This document shows positions 11,758 to 23,713 of a stretch of DNA of 64,000 nucleotides, one piece after another. The DNA is from Spirometra erinaceieuropaei. Lineage: Eukaryota > Platyhelminthes > Cestoda > Diphyllobothriidea > Diphyllobothriidae. The position numbers and the translations under genes were made by a program. The notes beneath the pieces are model-generated. The model did not search any database and was not told where the DNA came from. It saw nothing but the letters and a program-made list of their open reading frames with translations. The DNA is taken from the NCBI GenBank assembly GCA_902702965.1, contig CACRXP010000046.1:831649-895648 (forward strand). The letters run 5' to 3'. Numbering within the stretch: the stretch's first letter is position 1; each line of letters begins with the position of its first letter.

Positions 11758-12035
11758 TTGCCCACTTGTGAAAAGCGAAAAGGCCAAAAGCCCGGCAATT
11801 CATGTCAAGTTAGTAAACGTACTCCGTATACGTTCATATTATATGGCCATGCAAACAAATGAGTGGGCCAGTAACAGTGGAAGTCGGTTACACTAAAAAC
11901 AATTCACGCAAAAGTCATTCTGTCCGCCCATCACACAGGTCAGTCTAGACCAAGTCGTTTTAGTTTGATAAACTACATAAACAGGCTTAAGGGGTTCATT
12001 TTTTGGAGACATCAGGCGTATTCTGACTACTGCTT

Positions 12036-12060
12036 TGTGGTGATGGTGGTGGTGGTGGTC
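12036..12060 (+). repeat. (GGT)n microsatellite
   Basis: Short run of GGT/GAT triplets, the inverse of the longer ACC run about 170 bp downstream. Confidence 0.8.
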
Positions 12061-12232
12061 TTGGAATTAGCAGTAGTGATAAGAGTAGTAGTAGTCGTAC
12101 TGGCATTACCAGGAAAGCCAGCTCTTCCATTTGCAACCACCGTGTCATCCCATTACAGTTCCGGTTTAACTGGTAGGAAGTCTTCCTTCACATCGCGATA
12201 AGAACGTTGTCGGTACAGTTAAGACAACCCTT

Positions 12233-12299
12233 ACCACCACCACCACCACCACCACCACCACCACCACCACCACCACCACCACCACCACCATCACCACCA
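12233..12299 (+). repeat. (ACC)n microsatellite
   Basis: About 67 bp of nearly pure ACC triplets with one TCACC variant near the end, followed by a short AT run. Confidence 0.95.
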
Positions 12300-12312
12300 T
12301 ATATATATGCAT

Positions 12313-13260
12313 ACAACACGCGACCAATTTAATGAAACCTGATGACAGAGACTGACATGAAAATTCGTGATCTTAATTGGTGGGAATTTCGCTCCCTCGT
12401 CCAGTCACTGCAAGTAAATATCTCCTTATCGTGCAGAAAATGAGTCCAGGCAAATTTATCAAACAAAATTTCCGTAAATTTGAGCAAAAATGGACGTTGC
12501 GATATGTTCGGACAATTCCTTATACTATTACCTGTCCTATATTTCGGTTGCATATATAGGCTTGTTTTTCTTTGAGGAGAGAGCAATTTACCCTCGAGAG
12601 TTCTACTAAAAGGAGCTTGTCACACTCGATGGCTGATTTTTTTGTCTGATGCTAACTGTGGTAATCAGTTTGCAAACATGCAGGTTATTTATAAGGAACC
12701 AATCGTTTTATCAATTTTAAATTCAGATTAGCAAGTCTGTTCAGTATTAACACTCTGGTAATCAACACTAGTGAAAATGCGATTCCCAGGTGGCATATCA
12801 AAAGAAAAGGAGGCGTTCACTGGGAGACCCGAACCGCCCCGCCCTCGTTGGCCGCGGAGATAGTCCTGATTGCCCGGCGCCGTGTGTGTCAGTAATCCTT
12901 AGTTTGCGTGGGCCGAAATTGTTTTGCTGCTTGGAAATTTTACCATTTGACATCAAAGTGACAATCACTGAGTAGACATTTTCAATTTTGGACATATGGA
13001 TCATTACTTTTCGTGTGGTCTGTGTTTCGCATGCGCTTCATTTAAGAAGGGCACAAGCAAAACGTTGACGGTTTCACCGAAATATCAGTATTAATGTGGC
13101 CACTCTCTCGTGCATTCATAATCGTAGCAAAGAACCTAAAAGTGTGCAAAGATAGTGAAAACTGACGTAATATAAAGAGGAGAGCATGTTCTTCTGTTTG
13201 CGGTAGAAAAAAACCAGTACTTTTTTAAGGAACGCAAAAAAACGATCAAAAGCATAAACA
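12313..13260 (+). mobile_element. Second MITE-like family, copy E1, carrying a PLE insertion
   Basis: Begins TACAACACGCGACCAATTTA and shares ordered blocks with E2 (for example CCGAAATTGTTTTGC and CGAAATATCAGTA) and with E4 on the opposite strand. A short PLE fragment interrupts it at about 12769-12888. No ORF of note. The right end is uncertain. Confidence 0.5.
12769..12888 (-). mobile_element. Short PLE 3' fragment inserted in E1
   Basis: The plus strand starts GTGAAAATGCGATTCCCAGG and TGGCATATCAAAAG, identical in layout to the 3' ends at 20407 and 33862, followed by sequence matching part of the PLE4 tail but with the hammerhead segment deleted. GTAATC occurs on both sides (12758-12763 and near 12882), a possible target duplication. 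Confidence 0.5.
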
Positions 13261-13304
13261 TTTGTTCTTAACTCCACCGCGCAAAAATATAAAGCACAAA
13301 GGTA

Positions 13305-13410
13305 TACTGGCTGTACTAAAGCCTTCCCACTTACGACATGGGTTCGAATCCCACCGAGGCGCCGAGTTTTTCACAGTTGGGTCAATATGAATTATTCAAA
13401 ATCTGCCAAA
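13305..13410 (+). repeat. tRNA-like repeat unit T5, 3' part
   Basis: Begins inside the tRNA-like part (CTGTACTAAAGCCTTCCC), with a well-kept B box GGGTTCGAATCCC and tail CACAGTTGGGTC. Confidence 0.6.
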
Positions 13411-14194
13411 GCAACTATGAACAAAGATATCTGTCAACGGAGTGCAATATAAAAGCATTCCTTTACAAGGTGATCTAATAAAGAAAGGTTTCTAATTGAC
13501 TGAAAGCATATTCGTTGTCGACATTTTTTGGGGAAGTTCATTTTTTCGATAATTGGTTTCGTGTTAAGGTTAGTCCTCATATGCAACCCAACCGACCATC
13601 TACTTGGAAAAGAACGCCCAGGTACCCACTATTTTAGTCAGGGCCTTCAAAAAGTATCTTATCTTAATGACTTAATGATACGCAGCAGCCGATTCTCTCA
13701 GCTGTAAGAAGTTTCATACTTATAAAGTAATTTCAAAATACTCTGTCTCTGATATGCTTATAAGGGGAACTTTCATGTAACTGGTGCAGGTACAGGAGAC
13801 AGCCACGAAGGTTTGCAAAGACTACCTCGATCCAGCAACTATGGGGACGGTGGAATGCGGATAATAGGGTACCGCAGGGATGTCGTTAATCGAGCACGAA
13901 ACTTTCGTCCTACTTCTGACATGTCCGGGCTGAGGAGGAAAACAACGAGTCTATGAAGAAATCTCTGCAGCGCCTGGTTCTCAGGACGGTTAATTGGAAG
14001 GCGAATATCCCAGGCTGGTGAAACACGTAGAGTAGGCCGAAGCCAAGGCCTAACTGGCATATGATCAAAATAATAACAAAATAACACTTACTTAAATGAA
14101 TGCAGTAATAAGTCGTGTATGTTATTAGGTCTCTCCTAGTGCAAGCCATACCCTTACCATGGCTATAGAACCCTAGTCAGTGTAGGTTCTGGAC
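13411..14194. other. No gene recognised
   Basis: Mostly AT-rich single-copy DNA between T5 and B2 with no diagnostic motif. Confidence 0.4.
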
Positions 14195-14425
14195 CATGGG
14201 ATGTGGTGGTACGTGTAGGGGTAGGGTTTTGGCGTCTAGACCACCTGGTCTCTCCCCCACATCTGTCTTGGTACGGAGCCCAGGTGGAGGAGGAGGGGGG
14301 GGGCGAAGAAGTGCTCTAGAAGCAGCGTAACCTACTATCGCAATGAATTAACTTACGTGCAAGTCATCGTCACTCCTCTCAACCTAGTGTTGGACACCTA
14401 GTGGACATCGTCACCAACGACGACC
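14195..14425 (+). repeat. Dispersed repeat B2
   Basis: Same order as B1: CCACCTGGTCTCTCCCCCAC, GAGCCCAGGTGGAGGAGG, TAGAAGCAGCGTAACCTACT, TGGACATCGTC. Upstream of RhoGAP-like copy 2. Confidence 0.5.
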
Positions 14426-15569
14426 GAGCTCTCTTGCCTCATGGCCCAAGCAGATTGTGGGCTATCAGGTCTGATTCAGTCGCACTGTGCTAGTTCGGCA
14501 TGGAATCTTGACGACTGCCACTCATATGGGTGGTACAGGGTGCTTAGTGCCACATCAGTCACCGAGGCCACTCTCGGTACAACTCGGTCGATAGACTCGG
14601 ACAAACCCTTGCAGCATGAGAGAGGGGGAGGAGAGAGGAGAAAAGCGGATGCTGAAGAGCTTTCTCTCCTGACAATTAGCTCACTCCTCACCACAATAAA
14701 TCTGTCGTGCTATGCACCATGGTTTGAGAGTTGTCAGACGAAGGGCAAACTGACCCGTAATCTGGGACGAGGGTAAAACTGCAGCGGCTGCTGATCGACG
14801 TGACCCTCGTAGTACTTCTCACCTCTGTGCGGTCCGAATCCCCATGTGAGTGACGTTGGTCGCATGCTTCACGTTACAGCGGCCATTGCGATGATTATCA
14901 ACTTCGGTCCACTTAATCCGGACATCCTGATAACGTAGAATAGGGGGTGACCCAGCCTAGACTGAACATCTACTTTCTTCATCGAAAACAACTAAACCGG
15001 CTTTTAAACTATTACAACGGTCTAACAGTCGTAATTTTGAGAATTGGCGACTGCAGAATGCAGGATGAGGAGGAGGCTGAGAAAAATGAAGAAAGGGGTG
15101 AGAATGGTAGGGAGGGGGCCGCCGAAAAGCGTGAAGATGGAGTGCTCAGCGATAAATCTTTACCAGATGCTTGCATTTTCGCGTGAATAGTCCGTGTGCC
15201 GCGGGCGGTTATTGATTTTCGGTGCTGGCTACCACCCTGTAGGAGGCGGCTCAAAATAACCCTTGTTCGCCAGAATGCATCGGTCACCTTTCTTCTCTCA
15301 GTCCCCGCTAGACGTGGAGTCTTGCAGGGCTCACCTAGACACAAATGAGGCCAATCGACGGTGAGTAATCTCGGGCCCTTGCGTCCTTCGCCATTTCGAA
15401 AAAGTGGTTGCGCCCAGCCTATACACGCCGCGAGCCGAGCAACGCATAATCACATATCAACTAATCAATAATTATCACGTGCATCTACGAGGTACGCACA
15501 AGGCGCACGTGTATCTGAAAGTGGATTGGCATCCGACAGGGAACGATGCAAAAGCAGCGAGAGTAAATA
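14426..15569. other. Region upstream of RhoGAP-like copy 2, no element recognised
   Basis: Would contain the promoter or upstream exon of copy 2. An 80-codon Glu-rich frame at 14947-15186 (EEEAEKNEERGENGREGAAE) follows from purine-rich DNA and is not called. No TATA box with good context was found. Confidence 0.35.
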
Positions 15570-16939
15570 ATGAATCAGCACTACACAAGTCCGGCTTATC
15601 GCTCAGAAAACAGGGGATTTAATTCTTCCAATGTGAAAAAACAACAGAACGCAAGGGATGTCTTCATTCCACCCTCAAAAGCCCTACTAGATCCCCTCCC
15701 AAGTCGGCCGACACCTGATAATCCCGACCAGCGGGTAATTGGCCGCATAGATCGACCGGCATTGAAACTTTACTTGCACATTCTCGCTAGCAGTGACTCA
15801 GGAGACAGATCGGATGATGCAATAGCACAGTCGGTGTCCAGTTCAACTCAGCCACCAAAAAACTATCGTGGAAAGCTGCTAAAAAAGAGGTCTGCACGAA
15901 AATTGGGAGAGAAAGTGGTCACCCCCTCAAAACATCCACAATCAGATAGAACGGAACTTCAGGATAGCTTTGACGATGGCAGTGTCGAATCGGACGGTTC
16001 CGAATTCAACAAAATTCTCGAATGTGGTCTGAATGAAGAGATACGTTACGGCCTGGTAGAACGCAGGCTGACTCTTGCCGACTTTCGTCCCTTGGAGGCT
16101 CCTTTCGTGCCGGAACTGATAAAAATGCTGGTGAATTCCACCGAGGCGGACTGTCATGCCTCTGACTGGGAGCCGATATTCGCAACGTACCAAAACCTCC
16201 GTGAGACAGCTGACATGCATGCCTGTCTCCTTCTGCAGAACTGGAACCACCAGAATCACCTGAAACGCCAAATTACAGCTCTCTCCTTACCCATGAAGAT
16301 AGCTGTCCTGCGAAGTATACTGTCGGGGTTTAAGCAAAAACCCCTGCATTTCAGTCGACGTCTGCTGATGGATATAATTCAGAGGCCGCTGTTCGATCAG
16401 TTTCTCCGTCCCAATCCAAATATGAAGTCTATCGTCAAACACACAGCCCTGCCCTGTAATCGCACCACCATGGACACCTTAGCCTTCCTAATGCTCCACC
16501 TGCTTCATGCCTGGGAGTATGCATCCAATCCACTGACAGCAAAGTTGAGGCTTGCAAAAATTTACGGTCCCCTGTTGGTGAGCTTTGCTGAACGACCAGT
16601 AGTGTTGGATCAAGATCCGAGTGACTACAAAACCGAAGAGGGCGCCATTTTGGAGGTGGTTCTCGAGGTATGCAACGGTCAGTTCTGGGATAATCTGAGT
16701 ATGCTGCAGCTAAGACGCGCCTTCACAAGCAGGACCAGACTAGAGAGGACCCGATCGAAAAAGGGGAAGCTAGATCTCGGAGAGGACGATTTCGGAGACA
16801 GGCCCGAAAGCCGTTTGGATGAATTTGAGGATTCAGACTATGAAAATGAAGCCTGGTTCTCCTATCTCTTCCCAAAACCAAAAAGCGTCGCTAAGGAAGA
16901 AAGCAAGATGGACGGAGAGCCAGCCAAAGCTACAACTCA
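15570..16939 (+). CDS. RhoGAP-like protein, large exon, copy 2
   Basis: Starts at an ATG with an in-frame TAA two codons upstream, and gives 456 codons plus two bases before the donor GTAAGT at 16940. Residues 30-75 form a conserved N-terminal block (PPSKALLDPLP, IGRIDRPALKLYLHIL). A basic and acidic linker follows. The RhoGAP-like domain spans about 176-345, with motif LPCNRTTMDTLAFLMLHLLH at 294-313 and IYGPLLVSF at 331-339. The arginine-finger position reads EPIFATY, with no Arg. An acidic C-terminal stretch (DEFEDSDYENEAW) precedes the donor. Joined to the exon at 24908-25295, the product would be about 585 residues. Identity to copy 1 is roughly 85% over the domain by eye, lower outside. 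The most diverged parts are the first 30 residues and the tail. Confidence 0.8.
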
Positions 16940-16945
16940 GTAAGT
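16940..16945 (+). other. Splice donor of RhoGAP-like copy 2
   Basis: Consensus GTAAGT in the same phase as copy 1. The leftover bases CA plus G from the acceptor exon restore a Gln codon. It also contains an in-frame TAA. Confidence 0.65.
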
Positions 16946-17842
16946 TTATTATTACAGTTTCCCATAGAAATCGGCGTTTTATGATCTGGTTAGAACATTA
17001 GGAAAGGATGTGCATAAAACTACTGATAATCGCTGAAAGCCTAACTGTACGGCGGACTAACACCGCCCTGAGAACTTACTGATGACTTTCACTTGAGTTA
17101 AGCTATGACGGATATGGTCGGGCTGAACTTACCCACTGTTCCATCTTCAAGACAAGATAAAGGAGTTTGGGGTTGGGCAAACACACGTCGGGGACACCGA
17201 TTAGGTCTGCTTAAGGCTTATTTTTCAACGTTAATGCTCTTTGGCTTTAAAAAGAAATGTATGACCAGCTTGCGCCGAGAACGAATACCAGTCCACAGGC
17301 TGCTAGTGCTCTGAAGAAAAAAAACGTCCCTTCCAATTTAAGGCTGTCAGGACTAAAGAGAGCGCCAGCCGGCCAAAGGTCAGAATTTAGCCCCAAAGTA
17401 TTTGGGCACATTAGTGCTCGTCACACTCCTACCGGCTCCTGCATCATTTGCATGAGGCAAACTTCAGTGAGCGTTTGGCATCACTCATCCGAGTGATTTA
17501 CCATACTGGCAACACTGAGAAAAAGCTACTTCGGTCTAGTACATTGGTCTTTCTCCTACCTCTTAATTGGCAATCTTCTATGCTTCGAGTTCGAGCACAT
17601 AAAAATGATCTAAAAACCTTTCGGCTTCTTTTAGGTGGGAAGGGGTGGTTAGAGGGGAAGAATTAACCGCGAATGTGCGTCGGATTACCCTCGTTGTCCT
17701 CGTCATCCCGTATGACGTAGCGATGGTAAGTGCGGGTTTGTCGCCCGGAGGCCTTTAAGGTCGCATTAAGAAGGCGACGCTGTAGTCTAATTCTCCATCG
17801 TCCGGTCACTCCAAAATTCCCCATGAAGAACTGATTATCCTG

Positions 17843-18260
17843 TAGCGGGCAGCCATCATGACCGGTCTGGCGTCACTGTTAAAGACCTCGCTGTCTCAAG
17901 GTCATTCAGGCCTTTGTAGTGAGCCGATCCAGACGCGCTGACTTAAAGTCACACGACCGACAGCTCGGACATACCCGCGTCCGCACAGCCGCAGCCCCCC
18001 ATGCGGCCACTTGAACGCACCTCCCCCCTGCAACCGCAACCTAAGCCACTGGGACACCACCCTTCGGCAAATGCAACACACACCGATTGGAGACCACATG
18101 AGCTTTTCCCACGAGCCTATAAAAGCGGCTGCCTCATTGTCGCAGGGGGCTCTCAGGCATGACTGGACGCAGGCAACACCAGCGCTGGCTTCGTCAGTGG
18201 CCACTGTCGCCTGAGAGGACAACTCCGTGTTCTGTGCACAATAAACCCCTCATTCGGGTG
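17843..18260 (+). mobile_element. Possible solo LTR or Pol II promoter/poly(A) cassette
   Basis: A GC-rich block with CCTATAAAAGCGG (TATA-like, about 18117-18129), a transcript-like stretch of about 110 bp, AATAAA at 18240-18245 and a short T/C-rich end. This order (U3, TATA, R, poly(A), U5) is that of an LTR. No TG...CA ends or target duplication could be fixed, and no second copy is in the window. Confidence 0.3.
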
Positions 18261-18744
18261 CCTTCCATCTTCTCCCTCATATCTGAGATTTGACTTGCTA
18301 ATTGTAGATCACAGACTGCACACATTCTCACTGCTGTGCTGCTACAATCAGACCAACTGGCGACCCTACAAGACATCACCTCTAATACAACGTAGTAGAG
18401 TTAGGCACGTAAGATTTCTTATTGTAAAGAGTGCGCTAGTTTGCCGTGGTGATGGTTTCCCCGATGCCAGGCAATGTAAAAGCCTCTCAACCAATTGCTG
18501 ATAAAAGTACGTGCGGTGGCTAACAAAGCTAAACAGTCTATCTGCGCGTTCCACACACAAACTGGTCCTCACTTTAGGATTTATTAAAGGTGTCGAATCA
18601 TTTTTAATTTATAAAACATCTGTAGCTGGGTTTAGGCCTCATTTTGATTTACTCGAGAGACTGTCAGTATCATCGAATATCGGTCAAAAACGGACGGTCT
18701 GGCGTCTCTTACCGGGTACTCTGTACAGTTTCGCCATTGTATAT

Positions 18745-18910
18745 ACTCTATATATGTCCCGATCTGCGGGTAGATACCCGTCAGTGGGTTATTATTTTAT
18801 CAGTTTAAATCCTCGGGGACGTCTTTTATCCCTAATTAGCATTCTTTTCTCAGAACGAATATGACCTGCTTAAACAAACATTCCTTGACTGAATTCTACA
18901 CAGGAGTATG
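18745..18910 (+). repeat. Dispersed repeat C1
   Basis: Shares with 19700-19862 the blocks CAGTTTAAATC, GACGTCTT or GATGTCTT, GCATTCTTTTCTCAGA and CGAATAT.ACCTGC, then ACATTCCT. Two short ORFs end identically (ILFSERI) only because they lie in this repeat. Confidence 0.55.
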
Positions 18911-19699
18911 CCAAAACACAAGCAAGAGCGAACGAACTGATACCTGATGTAAGCGAGGATAGCGTTTGAGCACATTCCCCCACCGTGGCACAGTCACTCG
19001 CTGGACCAAAGTGGTAAGGAGGGCGCAAACGCGTGATATGTGTAAAGTCAGTGTACTCGCACCCACTAAAGTTTTTGTGTATAACTAAACATATGGTATC
19101 AATCAGTGAGGCTGCAGAACCAAAGATCGCCCATAGCTGATTAGGTGGTGAAGAAACGCAGTCATAAGTTCCAGTGGCTACTGGTTGTCAGCTGACATTT
19201 CATAAGCGCCCAGTTATTGCACTGGACTATTCGGACAGCTGGTGGGAGATAACTCAACGCAAATGCATATCCACCTGATTAAACTGGTATGAGGTCTCGC
19301 TTTGGTTAGTCAAAGCAGAGGATATACGTTGAGCGCAAGCCCGAGAAACTGATTGTTTTAAGAAGACTCGTATCTTTCAATTTATTCAACGGCCAATGGA
19401 ATTGTGACAACGGTAGTGTCCCTTAAACCACCGTCAGATATTAAAAAACATGGCAGTGATCGAAATCAACCAATATTTTTACTCCCTTTTAGAACTACTT
19501 CACATTGCGTAGAAGGTACTCCATGGGTGCATGATTTTTTAAATATTGTCAGGTTTTCTTGAACTTAAATAACAGAAAAATTACGCCTGTTGCGGCAAAA
19601 ATTAAAAATGTTTTCATCTCTGACTGGGTTTTCGGTTAAAAATGACAATCTCATGCCTCTTATCAATTACTATGTCCAGTTCCGGTTTTGCACATTATC

Positions 19700-19862
19700 T
19701 AAAAATATCCCCGTCTGCGGGCTGATACACGCCGACAGGTTATCATTTCACAGTTTAAATCGTCGGAGATGTCTTATATTCCTTATTGGCATTCTTTTCT
19801 CAGAGCGAATATAACCTGCGTACACAGACATTCCTAAATCACCTTTCACACAGAAGAATACT
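19700..19862 (+). repeat. Dispersed repeat C2
   Basis: Direct copy of C1, about 950 bp downstream, with the same block order and roughly three-quarters identity by eye. Confidence 0.55.
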
Positions 19863-20406
19863 AAATCCCTCTGCTCTTGTAATTAAATTATAATAGCCAG
19901 TTAGATTCCACCGGACATTTAGAGTTCAGAAGATCAAAGACTTGCTTTATTAAAGGATACTGTTTTTCGTTCACTCATTTTGCTTAACAGTCGTTCCCTA
20001 AAATACGCTTCTCTCCATAAGTCAACTTTTATGTACATTTTTAGGGTTTCAGTGTCTCGGTAACCTTTTTTTGCCTCGCAATATTTTAGAAAATGGACTT
20101 TTAGGCACTTTCGTTCCCAGGAAAAGGACAGATTGTCTGGCAAACGCTTGTATCAACGCTCTTTGTTAAACTTAAAAATGGGCTATCTGATGGATGTTGC
20201 TTTAAAAGTTTGCTCTTCTGATGTCTCTTCCGCTCAAACCAGAGAATGTCAGTGTGCCATTTACAGTCGTCCGCACAGAATTGAGAAGTTGACCCGACTG
20301 CATATTTTGACTTCGGAAGAACTAATGACCGAGCGCAGATAACTTTTATTCCCATCTATAAATGAAGGGTCCAGGATACAGGTCAAAAGACGGTTGCATC
20401 TCAATA

Positions 20407-21665
20407 GTAGTGAAAATCCGATTCCCAGGTGGCATATCAAAAGACGAGGGGGCGTTCACCGGGAGGGATTTATTTGAGATCCGACGTTTCGGGTAGTTTA
20501 TCCGTCTACCCATCTTCAGGGACTGAGAGGTCCTGTGCACAGCACTCCTTATTATGGCGTCCTTTGTCCAATGCGTGATCCGCCAATGCCGCCTGTGTGG
20601 CTGCATCCAACCCGCATGTCACCGTGACCTGAATCGCCCCCGTCGGCCGCGGTGATGACTGACGGCCCCGATTGTCCCGCGCCGTGACTGTCTCCGCTAA
20701 GAAGGTTCGTAAAGTCAGATAGGGGGGAGGCAAATTGATGTGGCGGTTGACAGAGCGGTCGGTGGACATCCAGGCTTCTTGCACTTGCCTTGCTGTGTGA
20801 TCGCTGCCCCGGCCCACAATCTCAACGGCGTCAAAGTTGAAAATGTGTACCATTTGCGCGGCATGGGTTGCTACCTCCAACTTTGGGTCCAACCTTCGCA
20901 CGGCCAGTTTATGATCGTGCATTCGCGTTTGCAGCCGTCGGCCGGTTTCCCCAACGTACTCGCACCTTCCGCAGCTGCATTGAAGTCCGTAGACAACGGC
21001 CGACATCTACTGCTTAGGGATCGGATCTTTCGGCCGCATCACTTGTCGGCGGATTGTTGAGTCAGGCCTATGGGCAATACCTATTCCGAGTGGCGCGGGT
21101 GATCGGGCCACGACTTCGGAGACCCCTTCAATGTACGGAATGCTCCGCCACGAGTTTGGCTGACTGTGCTCTTCATTCCGTTTCTTTGGCTGCCTCCGGC
21201 TTCGTTCAATGAATGCCCGCGGATAGCCATTGGCTCTGAAGAGTTCTCGGAGGAGCTTTATCTCATCCAGTTTGGCGTCTGGCGTGCCGCAATGAGTTTC
21301 CACCCGTCGGTAGAGCGTGCGGACACAGCTTCGTTTGTGTTGTGGCGGGTGGTTGCTGTGGTAGCTGAGAAGTTGCAGCGTGTTCGTCGGTTTTCTGTAG
21401 ACCGACGTTGCTAGTTCGCCATTTGATTGGCGGCAGACGAGAACATCCAAAAATGGAAGTTTGTCCTCTACTTCCTCTTCCATCGTGAACTGTAGATCGG
21501 GCATTATTGAGTTCAGTACTTCCGCATAGTAGTTGATTTTATCCTGGTCTATGATCACGAAGGTGTCGTCAACGTAGCGTGCCCAAAACTTGAGTTTGCA
21601 CTCCTCGAATAGTCGTCTCTCGAGTTTTTTGTAGAACCGCCACGGCAATGAGTCCGGAGATTGGT
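20407..21665 (-). pseudogene. Penelope-like element (PLE4), RT part plus GIY-YIG, broken
   Basis: On minus, the RT portion holds an intact catalytic box (FWARYVDDTFVI), then FTMEEEVEDKLPFLDVLV and a linker. The GIY-YIG domain follows as YGLQCSCGRCEYVGETGRRL, with RMHDHKLAV. A TAG at 21007-21009 separates the two where related copies read through. Near 21625-21630 an A-run has shifted the frame, so the SPISGL block upstream is in another frame. The 5' half of RT (motifs before the SPISGL block) is absent. The 3' end has a hammerhead-like motif and the terminal GTGAAAATCCGATTCCCAGG on plus. Inactive. Antisense within the RhoGAP-like intron. Confidence 0.8.
20483..20519 (-). ncRNA. Hammerhead-like motif H3 at the PLE4 3' end
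   Basis: On minus: CTGAAGA, T, a perfect 6-bp stem (GGGTAG with CTACCC, 9-nt loop), GAAA, CGTC. Flanks AGTCC before and GGA after can pair for 3 bp as helix I. The A-C-G-T palindrome would serve as a minimal stem III, perhaps only as a dimer. The extra T after the core departs from the canonical fold. Confidence 0.5.
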
Positions 21666-22306
21666 GAACCCATTGGTGAAAGGTGCGTCCTTCTACTCTA
21701 ATGAATGTCTGTACGATCTGGTCCGATCTCCTCAACTGCCTCCTTAGCTGCATTCTTTTTCTCTCTCCTCTTCCCCCAACCCACGCAGGATGGTGTTTGC
21801 GCTTGTTTGTTTTGCGTGGCTGGTCACCTGTTTGTTTGGTTTCTGTCCCCCCCCCCCCCCTCAGAAATTCCATGCGCTGGGTAGACAGGTGACGGGGGAG
21901 AGAGGTGTGCCTATCCTCTTCTAATCGTATCCACAAACCAGGCCACCTAAATAATGAAGTATGTGTAAAACCAAACGAAATTCCTTATAACTCGGGCGTG
22001 AACGGAACTCATGGGCAAATTGGATTTTGTCGATTTTACTTAATTTACCCCTTTAATCCTTCTTTTGCGTCTACGTTAGTAATCTTAAAAATTATTAATG
22101 TTTCCGAAATTTGAAAGAGCCCATCATAGGAACAGTCTTCTCTCTTTTCGGACCTCTTATATGCTTCCTTGCTCTGAAAAGGCAAGTGGCCAGGGGTTCG
22201 CGTCTCCTTTTTGATGGTATACTAAACGTAAGTCAGCTGACTTATGAAGCAGTCATGAAATCGCGCGAAATGTCTCAAAACATGAAAACCGGCCGAAATG
22301 CCTTCA
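21665..22306 (-). repeat. Repeat X1, joined to the 5' side of PLE4
   Basis: About 640 bp that matches 63212-63855 in inverted orientation, including a long pyrimidine/purine-rich tract and a C-run (12 C at 21848-21859 on plus). It ends where PLE4 coding begins and abuts MITE M2. It may be a PLE 5' untranslated region or a separate repeat. Confidence 0.55.
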
Positions 22307-22311
22307 ACCTA

Positions 22312-22520
22312 CAATAGGTGAGCTAACTCATGAAACGTCAACCGAAATTCCGAAATGCGTTCCCGTTTCGAAACCATTAATTAAGTAGGGTTATAAGACT
22401 ACAACTCCTGCAGCATAATTCGATAATAATTCAGTTACCGCAGGATGCCGGCTTTCGAAATAACTTCTTTCCGCTATATGCAAAAAGTGTACTCTGCGAA
22501 AAATGACTACTTATGTAGCA
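22312..22520. mobile_element. MITE M2, left fragment
   Basis: Starts at a TA (22310-22311) with CAATAGGTGAGCTAACTCAT and follows the M1 left arm for about 210 bp, then stops abruptly at TTATGTAGCA. Directly adjoins repeat X1. Confidence 0.7.
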
Positions 22521-22724
22521 GTCTGTCAAGCCTGACTGACTGTCAGGCTTCGCCACCGGTTGTCCAAGAAAACGCGCACCCCTTTGACTCTCAACCACAA
22601 CACAGACCCTTCTATTAAGCTACGAGTTGCACTCTAACTCAGTAATGACAGACCTCCTTGCATGATAGAAGAACCAGTAACTCCGATATGGGGTCTCGTA
22701 TAATCAATCACTTCTGGGTGCATA

Positions 22725-23713
22725 CAGTAGATGTGCTAACTCATGAAATGTCAACCAAAATCTCGAAATTCGTTCTCGTTTCGAAAAGAGTAATTAAGTA
22801 GTGCTGTAAAACTAATCATGCTGCAGCACAAATCTATAATGATCCAGTTACCTCAGGGTGTCGGCTTTCGAAAGAACTTATTTTCGGCTGCATGCAAGAT
22901 CTATACTCTGCAAAGAATGACTACTTATGTAGCATGCCATTTTCTCATTGCTTTTCGAGGACCTTTAAAATTCAATTATATTTCATGGACACCAGGCATA
23001 AAATCTTCATCCTTTTGCTTATTCTTTATAACATTATTTCTTATTTGGATTTTATACTCGAAGGAAGTATATAGTTCGGTTTTAAAACGTCTCTGATTGT
23101 GGGATTTTTTAATACCGTGAAATGACCGTTTATAAGACGTCATGTCTCTGCATTCACTAATGTGACTTGTAAAGTTAACAATGTGGCTCAAATCCCCTAC
23201 GAAATTTTATGAAATCCATATGGTCTCCTATTAATACCGTAGAGAAATGCATGGTTTTTCGAACGCGGGGAATATACGACCTGTAGTTTAAAAACCCTGA
23301 ATGTGAGTGTAACGGCAGGTGGGGTTCGAAATTAATCGGAATTGGAAACTTTTTTGAACTTAAATTGTACTCCTCCTTACTGTATAAATTTGGAAGAAAA
23401 CATAATTTTCCACCGAAAGGGTGAATGAATGAATATTTTTATGCATGTTTTTCATGAAATATAATGAAATTTTTAAGGGATTCGAACATCAATGAGAAAA
23501 TTGCAGGTTACCAAAGTAGTCACTTCTGCAGTGCACAGTTCTTGCATACAGTCGGAAAGACGTTCATTCGAAATCCGGCATCCTGAGATGACTGGATTAT
23601 TATAGAATTATGCTGCAAAATAATCAGTTTTACAACTCTACGTAACTTATCTTTTCGAAACGGGGACGAATTGCGAAATTTCGGGTGATATTTCATGAGT
23701 TAGCCCACAATGA
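22725..23713. mobile_element. MITE M3, near full length
   Basis: Starts after TA at 22723 with CAGTAGATGTGCTAACTCAT. The right end, TTTCATGAGTTAGCCCACAA, is eroded in its last bases. Lies within the RhoGAP-like intron. Confidence 0.75.

Noticed and set aside
10348..13370. Functional tRNA genes at the T units
   Set aside because: A and B boxes are present, but arms are mismatched, anticodon stems do not form, and the sequences sit inside longer repeated units. They are tRNA-derived repeats.
14947..15186. Glu-rich 79-codon ORF upstream of copy 2
   Set aside because: Low-complexity purine-rich DNA with an opposite-strand frame of similar length; no splice or similarity support.
18511..19814. 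Two ORFs ending with the same residues (ILFSERI)
   Set aside because: The shared C-terminus lies inside repeat C1/C2; the rest of each frame is unrelated.
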